Of a DNA stretch of 64,000 nucleotides, positions 54,826-63,093 are shown piece by piece (within the stretch, counting starts at the first letter, position 1; each line of letters begins with the position of its first letter). A model generated the notes under the pieces. That model did not search any database. It had not been told where the DNA came from and worked only from the letters and a program-made list of their open reading frames with translations. A program made the position numbers and the translations under genes. The DNA comes from Arthrobacter pascens. Its GTDB lineage: Bacteria; Actinomycetota; Actinomycetes; Actinomycetales; Micrococcaceae. Location of the stretch: contig NZ_JAUSXF010000001.1 of the NCBI RefSeq assembly GCF_030816475.1, positions 3,782,001-3,846,000 on the forward strand, given 5' to 3'.

Positions 54826-56324
54826 CAGCTTCCTTCAGGCATCACGAAGCTGGCGCCCTGCCGGATTCCGGAGGGCCAGCGCGTGGTGACCGTCTTGGTC
54901 CTGGTGTAGAAGCGGAAGGCGTCGGCACCGTGCTGGTTGAGGTCGCCGAATCCTGATGCTTTCCAGCCGCCGAAGGTGTAATAGGCAATGGGGACCGGGA
55001 TGGGCACGTTGATTCCCACCATGCCCACTTCCACGCGGCTCGCGAAGTCCCTGGCGGCATCCCCGTCCCGGGTGAAAATGGCTACCCCGTTACCGAACTC
55101 ATTGTCGCTGCAGAGCTGCAGCGCCTCATCGTAATCGGCCGCGCGGAGCACGCTGAGGACAGGACCGAAGATCTCTTCTTTGTAGATCTTCATGTCCTTC
55201 GTGACGTCGTCGAAGAGCGTCGGACCCACCCAGAAGCCGCCGTCGTAGCCATCCACCGCCAGGCCGCGGCCGTCCGCCAGCAAGGTGGCGCCTTCGTCGA
55301 CGCCGGACTGGATGTAGCCCTCGATCCGCTCCTTTGCGCTGGCGGTAACCACCGGTCCGAAGTCCGAATCCTTGTCGAGGCTGTGTCCCACCCTGAGCCT
55401 CTTGACCCGGTCCTGGAGCTTGGACACAAGCCTGTCAGCAGTTTCCTGACCGACGGGGACGGCTACGGAAATGGCCATGCAGCGTTCCCCGGCTGAACCG
55501 TAGCCGGCGCCGATCAGGGCGTCCGCCGCCATCTCCAGGTCCGCATCCGGCATGATCACCATGTGGTTCTTGGCTCCGCCGAAACATTGGGCGCGCTTCC
55601 CGTGGGAAGCGGCAGTGGCGTAGATGTATTGCGCAATGGGTGTGGAGCCCACAAAGCCGATTGCCTTGACACGCGGGTCCTCGAGGAGTGCGTCCACCGC
55701 CTCCTTGTCTCCGTTGACCACATTAAAGACGCCGTCCGGCACGCCGGCTTCCGAATAGAGCTCCGCCAGGCGGAGCGGCACAGACGGGTCACGTTCGGAA
55801 GGCTTAAGAATGAAGGCGTTGCCGGCAGCGAGGGCAGGCCCGGATTTCCACAGCGGGATCATGGCCGGGAAGTTGAACGGGGTGATGCCTGCCACCACAC
55901 CCAGCGGCTGGCGCAGGGAGTGGACGTCGATCCCGGTGCCCGCGTCGTCGGAAAACTCGCCCTTGAGCAGGTGCGGGGCACCGGCCGCGAACTCCACCAC
56001 CTCGATGCCGCGCTGGATGTCGCCCCTGGCATCAGGAAGTGTCTTGCCGTGCTCGGAGGACAGGAGTGTGGCGAGCTCGTCCATGTTCTGGTTCACCAGG
56101 TCAACGAACTTGAGCAGGATCCGGCCGCGGCGCTGCGCGTTCATGGCGGCCCACTCAACCTGGGCCTTCTCCGCTATGGCCACCACGTTCTCGACTTCTT
56201 CGCTGCCGGCCAGCGGCACACGCCCTTGGACCTGCCCCGTGCAGGGATCAAAAACGTCGCCGAACCGGCCCGAGATCCCGCTTACGCGCTTGCCGCCAAC
56301 ATAATGGGATAGTTCCTGCACCAT
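54825..56324 (-). CDS. mmsA: CoA-acylating methylmalonate-semialdehyde dehydrogenase
   Basis: A 499-residue aldehyde dehydrogenase. NHMVIMPDADLEMAADALIGAGYGSAGERCMAISVAVPVG contains the catalytic Cys; ITPFNFPAMIPLWKSGPALAAGNAFILKPSERDPSVP is the NAD site; VGSTPIAQYIYATAASHGKRAQCFGGAKNH is characteristic of MmsA. It converts methylmalonate semialdehyde to propionyl-CoA and CO2. It is the first gene of the four-gene valine operon, running mmsA, hydrolase, mmsB, hydratase. Confidence 0.95.
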   Translation of the reverse strand: MVQELSHYVGGKRVSGISGRFGDVFDPCTGQVQGRVPLAGSEEVENVVAIAEKAQVEWAAMNAQRRGRILLKFVDLVNQNMDELATLLSSEHGKTLPDARGDIQRGIEVVEFAAGAPHLLKGEFSDDAGTGIDVHSLRQPLGVVAGITPFNFPAMIPLWKSGPALAAGNAFILKPSERDPSVPLRLAELYSEAGVPDGVFNVVNGDKEAVDALLEDPRVKAIGFVGSTPIAQYIYATAASHGKRAQCFGGAKNHMVIMPDADLEMAADALIGAGYGSAGERCMAISVAVPVGQETADRLVSKLQDRVKRLRVGHSLDKDSDFGPVVTASAKERIEGYIQSGVDEGATLLADGRGLAVDGYDGGFWVGPTLFDDVTKDMKIYKEEIFGPVLSVLRAADYDEALQLCSDNEFGNGVAIFTRDGDAARDFASRVEVGMVGINVPIPVPIAYYTFGGWKASGFGDLNQHGADAFRFYTRTKTVTTRWPSGIRQGASFVMPEGS

Positions 56325-56458
56325 GGCTGAATGCTCCTTCGCATGTGCTCCAGGTCATCTCTGCAAGCGAATATACTCGGACTTCCTACTAAATTCCAGA
56401 GCGCCGGAGGCAGCCCGTCAGCATGCCCTGCGCTTTCCCCGCCGCAGTACTGCCAAGG

Positions 56459-56464
56459 TAAGTT
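56459..56464 (+). promoter_or_regulatory. -10 box (TAAGTT) of xthA
   Basis: TAAGTT lies seven bases before the GTG start at 56472 and no ribosome binding site is present. Leaderless transcription is inferred. Confidence 0.4.
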
Positions 56465-56471
56465 AGGGACT

Positions 56472-57278
56472 GTGAAGATAGCTACCTGGAATGTGAACTC
56501 CCTCCGTGCCCGTGCCGACCGGGTGGAGGCGTGGCTGCGGCGCAGCGACTGTGACGTGCTGGCCATCCAGGAGACCAAATGCACCGACGACAACTTCCCG
56601 TGGGAACTCTTCGAGCGGATGGGTTACGAAGTTGCGCATTTCGGCACGAACCAGTGGAACGGCGTGGCTATCGCCTCCCGGATAGGCCTCGAGGACGTGG
56701 AGCGCGCCTTTCTGGGCCAGCCCGGGTTCGGCAAAGCCGGCGCGGACCCGGTCCAGGAGTCCCGCGCCATCGCGGCCACCTGCGGCGGCGTCAGGGTTTG
56801 GAGCCTCTACGTACCCAACGGGCGCGCCCTTAACGACGAACACATGCCGTACAAGCTCAGTTGGCTGGACTCGCTGAAGAACCACGCCCAGGGCCTGGTG
56901 ACCCGGAACCCGGAGGCCCAGGTTGCCCTGATGGGCGACTGGAACATTGCACCGCTGGACGAGGATGTCTGGGACATTGACCTCTTCCTTTCCCAGGGCT
57001 ACACCCACGTGAGCGAACCGGAACGGGCGGCCTTCCGCGCCATTGAAGCGGCAGGCTTCACGGACGTGGTGCGCCCGTACACCCCGGGCCCGGGTGTCTA
57101 CACCTACTGGGACTACACCCAACTGCGGTTTCCCAAGAAGCAGGGCATGCGGATCGACTTCGTCCTGGCCTCCCCTGCCTTGGCCGCACGCGTCACGGGC
57201 GCCTCGATAGACCGCGAGGAACGCAAAGGCAAGGGCGCATCCGACCACGCTCCGGTGCTGGTGGATCTGGCTGAGTGA
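56472..57278 (+). CDS. xthA: exodeoxyribonuclease III
   Basis: A 268-residue endonuclease/exonuclease/phosphatase-fold AP endonuclease of base-excision repair. The GTG at 56472 gives the canonical N-terminus VKIATWNVNSLRARADRVEAWLRRSDCDVLAIQETKC with metal ligands Asn and Glu. VWSLYVPNGRAL, VALMGDWNIAPLDEDVWDI (Asp/Asn) and the C-terminal KGASDHAPVLVDLAE (Asp-His pair) complete the active site. TAAGTT seven bases upstream suggests a leaderless mRNA. Confidence 0.93.
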   Translation: MKIATWNVNSLRARADRVEAWLRRSDCDVLAIQETKCTDDNFPWELFERMGYEVAHFGTNQWNGVAIASRIGLEDVERAFLGQPGFGKAGADPVQESRAIAATCGGVRVWSLYVPNGRALNDEHMPYKLSWLDSLKNHAQGLVTRNPEAQVALMGDWNIAPLDEDVWDIDLFLSQGYTHVSEPERAAFRAIEAAGFTDVVRPYTPGPGVYTYWDYTQLRFPKKQGMRIDFVLASPALAARVTGASIDREERKGKGASDHAPVLVDLAE

Positions 57279-57312
57279 TGGCTGCATCCTGGACCCCCGA
57301 AAGGAGACTGCT

Positions 57313-58263
57313 ATGACGGGAAACCTCTACCGGGGCCAGGCCGGCCTGCCGTTCTCATCCACGCTGCGCGTCTACGAACCGCTGGAAGCCTTTCCGGAGG
57401 AACAGCGGCAAGCCATCCAGGCGGCCGGCGCACGCACAGCCTCCCGCGCCGCCGTCGAAAACGCCGAGCTGCTGGCATCCCTGGGGCGGATCACCCGGGC
57501 GGGAGGGGATCCCTTCCCCACCGGCCGGACGGACCTGGTGCGCGTCACTACCGCTTCCAGGGCTTCGTCAGCAGGTACCCCTGCAGCGGAAACATCCGAC
57601 GGCGCCGCGGCCACAGGTTCCGGGACCGGGACCGGGACCGGGACCAGCCAGGGGAAAAGCTCCGAAACAGTGCTGCTCTATTGCCCCAGCCAGCTCGTGC
57701 TGCGTGCCGGCCTGGCGGCCAACGCCCTGATGGAAGGCATCCACGGGCCCCTGGCCGAAATGCTGATCCCGGAGGAACAGCGGGACAAGCACCAGGAGCG
57801 GATCGACCAGGTCAAGGCCCGCGACGGATCCATCCGGGTGCACACCCGCGCCTCCACCTGGGGCATCCCGTTCAGCTGGTTCTCACTGTTCAGCGAATCC
57901 GACCACAAGGACGTGGTGGAAGCGGGCGGGCGGATCCTCACCGTCAGGGTATGGGCGCCTATAACCGAGGCGATGGAACGTGCGCGCTACGCCGTGGCCA
58001 ACCTGGCGCTGGCAGCGCCGGACCTGGACATGCTTGATGACCTCGCCCAGCTGACGGAATGGCTGGAGCTGTTCCACGTGAATTCCATGGTGGAGCTGGA
58101 CTACGGTGCAGTGGCTGACAAGGTTTACCCCGATGAGTCGCCCATGGACATCCGTCTCGGCATCGAGTGCCTGGCCGAGGGCGACATGACAGGCGCGGCG
58201 GCCGCCTATCGGCGGCTCGCGTCCCGGTGGATTCCCATCCGGCAGCTCGCCCGCGCTTCCTGA
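57313..58263 (+). CDS. conserved hypothetical protein with low-complexity linker
   Basis: A 316-residue soluble protein that I do not recognise as a named family. An N-terminal segment (LPFSSTLRVYEPLEAFPEEQRQAIQAAG) and a longer C-terminal region (AMERARYAVANLALAAPDLDMLDDLAQLTEWLELFHVNSMVELDYGAVADKVY) flank a Ser/Thr/Gly-rich linker. The linker contains a four-fold hexanucleotide repeat. Codon use is typical of the chromosome, so it is a real gene. It follows xthA by 34 bp and may share its transcript. Confidence 0.75.
   Translation: MTGNLYRGQAGLPFSSTLRVYEPLEAFPEEQRQAIQAAGARTASRAAVENAELLASLGRITRAGGDPFPTGRTDLVRVTTASRASSAGTPAAETSDGAAATGSGTGTGTGTSQGKSSETVLLYCPSQLVLRAGLAANALMEGIHGPLAEMLIPEEQRDKHQERIDQVKARDGSIRVHTRASTWGIPFSWFSLFSESDHKDVVEAGGRILTVRVWAPITEAMERARYAVANLALAAPDLDMLDDLAQLTEWLELFHVNSMVELDYGAVADKVYPDESPMDIRLGIECLAEGDMTGAAAAYRRLASRWIPIRQLARAS
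57621..57644. repeat. hexanucleotide tandem repeat inside hypothetical gene
   Basis: CGGGAC is repeated four times in frame, encoding a Gly-Thr-rich linker of the hypothetical protein. Changes of whole units would keep the frame and only alter linker length. Confidence 0.9.
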
Positions 58264-58284
58264 CGGCACGGGCTCACCGCCGTC
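58262..58284. terminator. weak hairpin between convergent genes
   Basis: GACGGC (58262-58267) and GCCGTC (58279-58284) form a 6-bp stem with an 11-base loop between the hypothetical gene and the LacI gene. It may act as a weak terminator. Confidence 0.35.
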
Positions 58285-58315
58285 GACTCGACCACTTCCC
58301 AGACTGCACTCTTCG

Positions 58316-59368
58316 CTAAACCGGAGGCGGCGCCGTCGTACGTCTGACGATGAGCTCGTGGGGCGCGACGGCGGACCGCACGGAGCCGCTCACGCCGTCC
58401 AGTTCGTCAAGGAGCATCTTCGTGGCGAGTTCGGCCTGTTCGTCGGGCCGCTGCCCAACGGTGGTAAGTCCCATGGCATCAGCGAAATCGTGGTTGTCGA
58501 TGCCCACGACAGAAAGCTCTTCCGGCACGCGGACACCTATCCGGGCTGCTTCGAAAATGACGCCCATAGCCATCTCGTCCGAGGCGCAGAAGATTGCGGT
58601 GGGTTTGGGCCCGGGACGGGCCCAAAGCCGGCGGAAGGCTTCCTGGCCGCTCCGGACCGTGAAATCACCCCACTCATCCCATTCCGGGCGGATGGGCAGC
58701 CCGGCGCCCTCCATGACCTCAGTGAATGCCAGCATCCGGACACGGGGCACATCGAAGTTAAGGTCGGTTTCGTCATCGCCGTGGATGAGCGCGATATCGC
58801 GGTGCCCCAGCTCAATCAGGTGCATGACTGCGGTTGAGGCCGCGGCGTAGTCGTCAATGCCGATGTACGCACATTCTTCGACGTGCCCGCCGACCACCAC
58901 CAGCGGGATATCGATCTTCTGGAGGTGGTCAAGCTCGTCATGGGTGAGCGCCATACACAGAACCAGCAGTGCGTCGATCTGCTTGTACACCATGGTTTTA
59001 CTGAAGAGCCGCTCGCGGTTGCTGCCGTGCCCGCCGAGATTAAACAAGGAGAGGTTGTAGTGGCGGGCATGCAACTCCCGGTCTGCCCCCTCAATGGCTT
59101 TGGAAAAGAACCAGCGGCTCACAAACGGTGCCAGCACCCCGATGGTTTTGGTGCGACCCGTGGCCAGTCCGGACGCCGATGAGGAAGCGACATACCCCAG
59201 GGCCCCAGCCACTTCAAGGATCTTTTCACGCGTTGCCGGCGAAACTCTGGGCAGCCCCCGCACCGCCCTTGACACGGTGGCAGTGGACACGCCGGCCGCC
59301 GCTGCTACGTCCTCAATGCTGACACCGCTGTGGCCGCCCCGTTGAGACCTTTCACTTGTGCGTGCCAC
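58316..59368 (-). CDS. LacI family transcriptional regulator of alpha-glucoside locus
   Basis: A 350-residue regulator. The HTH and hinge are VSIEDVAAAAGVSTATVSRAVRGLPRVSPATREKILEVAGALGYVASSSASGLATGRT, followed by a periplasmic-binding-type sensor domain (IGVLAPFVSRWFFSKAIEGADRELHARHYNLSLFNL, TAIFCASDEMAMGVIFEAARIG). The GTG start is supported by AGGGG upstream. It is the last gene of the binding protein-permease locus and a good candidate repressor for the operator at 63052-63067. TACTAT (59427-59432, minus) may give it its own promoter. Confidence 0.92.
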   Translation of the reverse strand: MARTSERSQRGGHSGVSIEDVAAAAGVSTATVSRAVRGLPRVSPATREKILEVAGALGYVASSSASGLATGRTKTIGVLAPFVSRWFFSKAIEGADRELHARHYNLSLFNLGGHGSNRERLFSKTMVYKQIDALLVLCMALTHDELDHLQKIDIPLVVVGGHVEECAYIGIDDYAAASTAVMHLIELGHRDIALIHGDDETDLNFDVPRVRMLAFTEVMEGAGLPIRPEWDEWGDFTVRSGQEAFRRLWARPGPKPTAIFCASDEMAMGVIFEAARIGVRVPEELSVVGIDNHDFADAMGLTTVGQRPDEQAELATKMLLDELDGVSGSVRSAVAPHELIVRRTTAPPPV

Positions 59369-59444
59369 AATGTCCCCTCATCGGCTCCAGGCAGGCGTCC
59401 GCAAACCCCTGCGATCGCCCCGAGCCATAGTATTTTGCGCGTCC

Positions 59445-59459
59445 CACTACTTCGTAGTG
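59445..59459. promoter_or_regulatory. inverted repeat upstream of the LacI gene
   Basis: CACTAC-TTC-GTAGTG is a perfect 15-bp inverted repeat between the small membrane-protein gene and the LacI gene. It may be a regulator site or an attenuating hairpin in the operon mRNA. Confidence 0.4.
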
Positions 59460-59488
59460 TTACCTGCGGGAAGCTGACCGCCTGGTGC

Positions 59489-59740
59489 CTATTTGCGGGC
59501 TGGCAGCCGACGGCGGAGCCGCACCATCCCGAAAATCGCCGCCAATGTGGCCAGCAGGCCGAGCGCCCAGCCGAGCGCGGGCTGGGCGGTGACTTCCATC
59601 CAGACAGTGACCGCCAGCAGGACCACGGCCCAGAAGCCAAGGAACCCGATGATGATGTCAAAGTCCTCGCCCGAGCGCTCCAGCCGGCGCCCGTTTCCCG
59701 CCCCCTTTGGCTGCTGGGGGCGGGAAACGTTCCCGGTCAC
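59489..59740 (-). CDS. small membrane protein in sugar ABC operon
   Basis: An 83-residue protein with two predicted membrane helices (FLGFWAVVLLAVTVWMEVTA and LGWALGLLATLAAIFGMVRL) between hydrophilic ends. It overlaps the stop of the MalG-type permease gene (GTGA), so translation is coupled. No known family is recognised; it may be an accessory of the transporter. The GTG start is the only fitting one. Confidence 0.6.
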   Translation of the reverse strand: MTGNVSRPQQPKGAGNGRRLERSGEDFDIIIGFLGFWAVVLLAVTVWMEVTAQPALGWALGLLATLAAIFGMVRLRRRLPARK

Positions 59741-60633
59741 TTGACTGCACCCGCTGTCAGGCCCGCGACGATCTTGCGCTGGAAGATTAGCACCAGGATC
59801 ACCAAGGGAATGGTGACAATGGTGCCGGCTGCCATGATCGCCGTGTACGGAATCTGGTTAGGCTGCGCCCCCGCGAAGCTCGCAATGGCCACTGTGACCG
59901 GTTGCGTTGCGTCGCTGGAGAGCTGGCTGGCGATCAGGAATTCATTCCAGGAGGAGATGAAGGCCAGGATCGCAGTGGTGAAGATCGCCGGTGCCGCCAG
60001 TGGCATGATCACCTTACGGAACGCCTGCCCCTGAGTGCAGCCGTCCACGCGCGCCGATTCCTCGAGCTCCCACGGCATTTCCCGGAAGAACGAGGTCATG
60101 GTGTACACAGTCAGCGGCAGCACGAACGAGATGTTCGGAATGATCAGCGCCTGGTAGGTGCCGATCCAGCCGATGTTGGTGAACAACTGGAACAGCGGAG
60201 TGATCAGGGCAACGCCCGGGAACATGGATGCCCCCAGGATGAAGCCCAGCACCAGGTACTTGAACCGGAAGTTCAGGCGCGCCAGTGCATACGCCGCGAA
60301 TACGCCGATCAGAAGGGAGATGGCCGTCACCACGACACCAATGAAGACGCTGTTGACCAGAGCCTGTCCGAAGTGGTTTCCGAACGAGGTGTCGAACGCC
60401 GTATTGAAGTTGTCCATCGTGACATGGGTGGGCAGGATCGAGGTGTCGTACGTAAATCCGACATCCCGGAACGCAGTGACCACCATCCAGTAGGCGGGGG
60501 CGAGGCACCAGATCAGGATGACAACCGCGCTGATGTAGGTCCGCCCCTGGGCCCATTTCTCGCGGTTCTGCGCCGTCTTCCGGCCCTTGTCCTGCCGTGC
60601 ACGCAGCTCCGTGGCTGCTGTCGCGGTGGTCAT
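59737..60633 (-). CDS. carbohydrate ABC transporter permease (MalG type)
   Basis: A 298-residue permease with six predicted helices and an EAA loop (EMPWELEESARVDGCTQGQAFRKVIMPLAAPAIF). It pairs with the MalF-type subunit whose gene overlaps it by four bases. The operon setting with a trehalose/maltose-like binding protein and a GH13 glucosidase suggests import of alpha-glucosides. Confidence 0.93.
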   Translation of the reverse strand: MTTATAATELRARQDKGRKTAQNREKWAQGRTYISAVVILIWCLAPAYWMVVTAFRDVGFTYDTSILPTHVTMDNFNTAFDTSFGNHFGQALVNSVFIGVVVTAISLLIGVFAAYALARLNFRFKYLVLGFILGASMFPGVALITPLFQLFTNIGWIGTYQALIIPNISFVLPLTVYTMTSFFREMPWELEESARVDGCTQGQAFRKVIMPLAAPAIFTTAILAFISSWNEFLIASQLSSDATQPVTVAIASFAGAQPNQIPYTAIMAAGTIVTIPLVILVLIFQRKIVAGLTAGAVK

Positions 60634-61667
60634 TTCTTCCCCTTAGGAGTGGCGCCGCTTTGCTCCACAACATTCGCGCCCAGGAAGCGGACGAAAATGA
60701 AAGCGACCAGAAAGATGATGATGAACGTGATCGTGGACAGCGCGGCCGCCGCATTGAATCCCTGCCTGATCTGACTGATGACCAGGATGGAGAGGGTTGT
60801 GGTGTTGTTGGCCCCTCCGGTGAGGATGTACGGGAGGTCGAACATGCGCAGTGCGTCCAGGGTTCGGAACAGGACAGCCACCATCAAAGCCGGCTTGACC
60901 AGTGGCAGCGTGATCATCCGGAACCGCTGCCAGGCCGATGCGCCGTCCACCTTGGCTGCCTCGTAGACTTCCGCGGGAATCATCTGGAGGCCCGCCAAAA
61001 TCAGCAGGGCCATGAACGGTGTCGTCTTCCAGACGTCCGCGATGATCACTGCCCATTTTGCCGGCCACTCACTGCCTGTCCAAAGGATCGTGGTGTTGAA
61101 GAGCTTGTTCGCGATTCCCTCAAAAGCGAAGATGAACAGCCAGAGCTTGGCGGTCACAGCCGTGGGGATGGCCCACGGCACCAGGACTGCGGCACGTACC
61201 AGGCTGCGGCCCTTGAAGGTCCTTGCCATGATCATGGCCATCCAGAAGCCGAGCACCGTTTCGAACGCCACAGTCACCACCGTGAAGAAGAAAGTGGTGG
61301 CAGTAGCTGACCAGAACTGGGCTCCCAAGGTGCCGGGCGGGCAGGCAACGGTCCCGCCACCCGGAGACGCACACTGCTGGGCAAGCCAGTTCACATAGTT
61401 TTGAAGGCCAGCCGGTCCGCCCTGGACGAACAATCCCGTGGCCGGATCAAGTCCGGCATCTTTCTGGAATGACATCACGATGGCACTGATGATCGGGTAG
61501 ACGATCACAATGCCCAACGCAATGATGGTGGGGGCCAGCAGCCACGAGGCCCACTTGCCCTGGCTCTTTAGCCTGTTGTCCTCACCTACGCCCTTGGGCG
61601 CGTGGTGAAGCTCGGTACCGCCCGACGCCGGCCGTGTTACCGGCGTCGGGCCCAATTCGGTTGCCAT
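60630..61667 (-). CDS. sugar ABC transporter permease (MalF type)
   Basis: A 345-residue permease. The ATG at 61667, 8 bp after the binding-protein stop, gives a 45-residue cytoplasmic N-terminus and then six helices (WLLAPTIIALGIVIVYPIISAIVMSF first). The EAA loop is MIPAEVYEAAKVDGASAWQRFRMITLPLVKPAL. It is the partner of the MalG-type subunit; the ATPase is not encoded here. Confidence 0.92.
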   Translation of the reverse strand: MATELGPTPVTRPASGGTELHHAPKGVGEDNRLKSQGKWASWLLAPTIIALGIVIVYPIISAIVMSFQKDAGLDPATGLFVQGGPAGLQNYVNWLAQQCASPGGGTVACPPGTLGAQFWSATATTFFFTVVTVAFETVLGFWMAMIMARTFKGRSLVRAAVLVPWAIPTAVTAKLWLFIFAFEGIANKLFNTTILWTGSEWPAKWAVIIADVWKTTPFMALLILAGLQMIPAEVYEAAKVDGASAWQRFRMITLPLVKPALMVAVLFRTLDALRMFDLPYILTGGANNTTTLSILVISQIRQGFNAAAALSTITFIIIFLVAFIFVRFLGANVVEQSGATPKGKK

Positions 61668-61674
61668 GGCTAAA

Positions 61675-62967
61675 CTACGATCCTGCGCCAGCGGACTCGA
61701 TGGACTTCTGCATATCAGACAATGCTGTATCCACCGGCTTTTCGCCCTTGATGGCCGAGTAAGCGTTCTCCTGGATGGCCTTGGTGACGGCCGGGTAGAA
61801 CGGGGTGACCGGACGCGGAACGGCGTTCTCAATAGACGTCTTCAGCACCGGCAGGTACGGCAGCTTCGCCACGAGGTCCTTGTCCTCATACAGGGCGCCG
61901 AGCACTGGAGCCAGTGACCCCTGGGTGGCGTAGAACTTCTCGGTCTCTTCGGAGGTCATGAACTTCAGGAAATCAAGCGCCGTGGCCTTGTTCTTGGAGT
62001 AGACACTGACAGCCATGTTGTGTCCGCCCAGGGATGAAGCCCCGGGGCCGTCCTTGCCCGGGAGTGCTGCCATTCCCAGCTTGTCCTTCACAGCAGAGGA
62101 ACCTTCTGTGGTGGCCAGGTTGTAAACATAGGGCCAGTTGCGCAGGAAGAGCAGCTTGCCGCCCTGGAAGGCCTGCCGGCTGAGTTCCTCCTGGTAGGTG
62201 ATGGCTTCCTTCGGGATGTTGCCGTCCGCGTACGCCTTCACCAGGTTCTCGAGTCCGGCCTTGGCCTCCGCGGTATTCAGGTTCGGTTTGCCGTCGTCGT
62301 TCAGAACCGAGCCGCCTGCGGAGTTGATGGCTTCGGAAGCGTTGACTGTGAGGCCTTCATACTTGGTGAACTGGCCTGCGTAGCAGCCGATGTTGTTGGC
62401 CTTGGCGATGGAGCACATGCTCATCATCTCGTCCCACGTCTTGGGAGGAGTCGGAACAAGGTCCTTACGGTAGTAAAGAATGCCGCCGTCGGAGGTCTGC
62501 GGTGCAGCGTAAAGCGTGCCCTTGTAGGTGGCGCTGTCAACTGTCGGCTTCAGCATGGCGCTGGTGTCCAGGGCCATCTTGTCCTTCAGCGGCTGCAACC
62601 AGCCCTTCGCGGCGAATTCTGCCGTCCACACGACGTCAACGTCCACGACGTCGTAGTTGGCGTTCTTGGCCTGGAAGTTCTGGACGAGATCGTCGTGCTG
62701 CTGGTCAGCCTGGTCGGTCTGCTCCTTGAAAGTGACCTTCTCGTTCGGATGGGCAGCATTCCACTTTTCTACCAGGGGGCGGACAACGTTGCTGTTGTCC
62801 TTGCCCTGGACATACGTAATGGGGCCGCGGCCATCCAGGTTGGCGCCTGCATCGCCGCCCCCGCCACCTCCACCGGTGGTGCCCCCTCCTCCGCCGCCAC
62901 ATGCGGAAAGTGTCAGGGCCAGGATGCCGGCGGTTGCCGCCGGAAGTAAGAATCTACGGTTTTTCAT
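61675..62967 (-). CDS. extracellular sugar-binding lipoprotein (maltose/trehalose-type)
   Basis: A 430-residue family 1 binding protein. The lipobox is LTLSAC, followed by a Gly-rich linker; ITYVQGKDNSNVVRPLVEKWNAAHPNEKVTFKEQTDQADQQHDDLVQNFQAKNANYDVVDVDVVWTAEFAAKGWL is typical of the trehalose/maltose group. GGAG precedes the ATG. It is the first gene of the operon under the divergent promoter region at 63028-63067. Confidence 0.92.
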   Translation of the reverse strand: MKNRRFLLPAATAGILALTLSACGGGGGGTTGGGGGGGDAGANLDGRGPITYVQGKDNSNVVRPLVEKWNAAHPNEKVTFKEQTDQADQQHDDLVQNFQAKNANYDVVDVDVVWTAEFAAKGWLQPLKDKMALDTSAMLKPTVDSATYKGTLYAAPQTSDGGILYYRKDLVPTPPKTWDEMMSMCSIAKANNIGCYAGQFTKYEGLTVNASEAINSAGGSVLNDDGKPNLNTAEAKAGLENLVKAYADGNIPKEAITYQEELSRQAFQGGKLLFLRNWPYVYNLATTEGSSAVKDKLGMAALPGKDGPGASSLGGHNMAVSVYSKNKATALDFLKFMTSEETEKFYATQGSLAPVLGALYEDKDLVAKLPYLPVLKTSIENAVPRPVTPFYPAVTKAIQENAYSAIKGEKPVDTALSDMQKSIESAGAGS

Positions 62968-63027
62968 TCTTAGAGCTCCTCGCTGAGTGACATGTAAAGT
63001 CGCAGTGTGCTTGATGTGGTGACCATC

Positions 63028-63067
63028 ACACTAGTAACGTTGCGGTGAGAAATGCAAGCGTTTACAT
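63028..63067 (-). promoter_or_regulatory. promoter and LacI-type operator for alpha-glucoside locus
   Basis: On the minus strand TTGCAT (63052-63057) and TAGTGT (63028-63033) are spaced by 18 bp. The near-palindrome ATGCAAGCGTTTACAT (63052-63067) fits the LacI-family form ATGnAAnCGnTTnCAT and covers the -35. Two outer half-sites (GTAACGTT at 63034-63041 and AACGTTAC at 63071-63078) flank it in inverted orientation. The site lies between the divergent binding-protein and GH13 genes and could control both. Confidence 0.7.
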
Positions 63068-63093
63068 CAAAACGTTACCTGAGAGGGAACCAA

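Noticed and set aside
57621..57644. Short repeat array as a possible CRISPR
   Set aside because: Units are only six bases, contiguous and without spacers, inside a coding frame.
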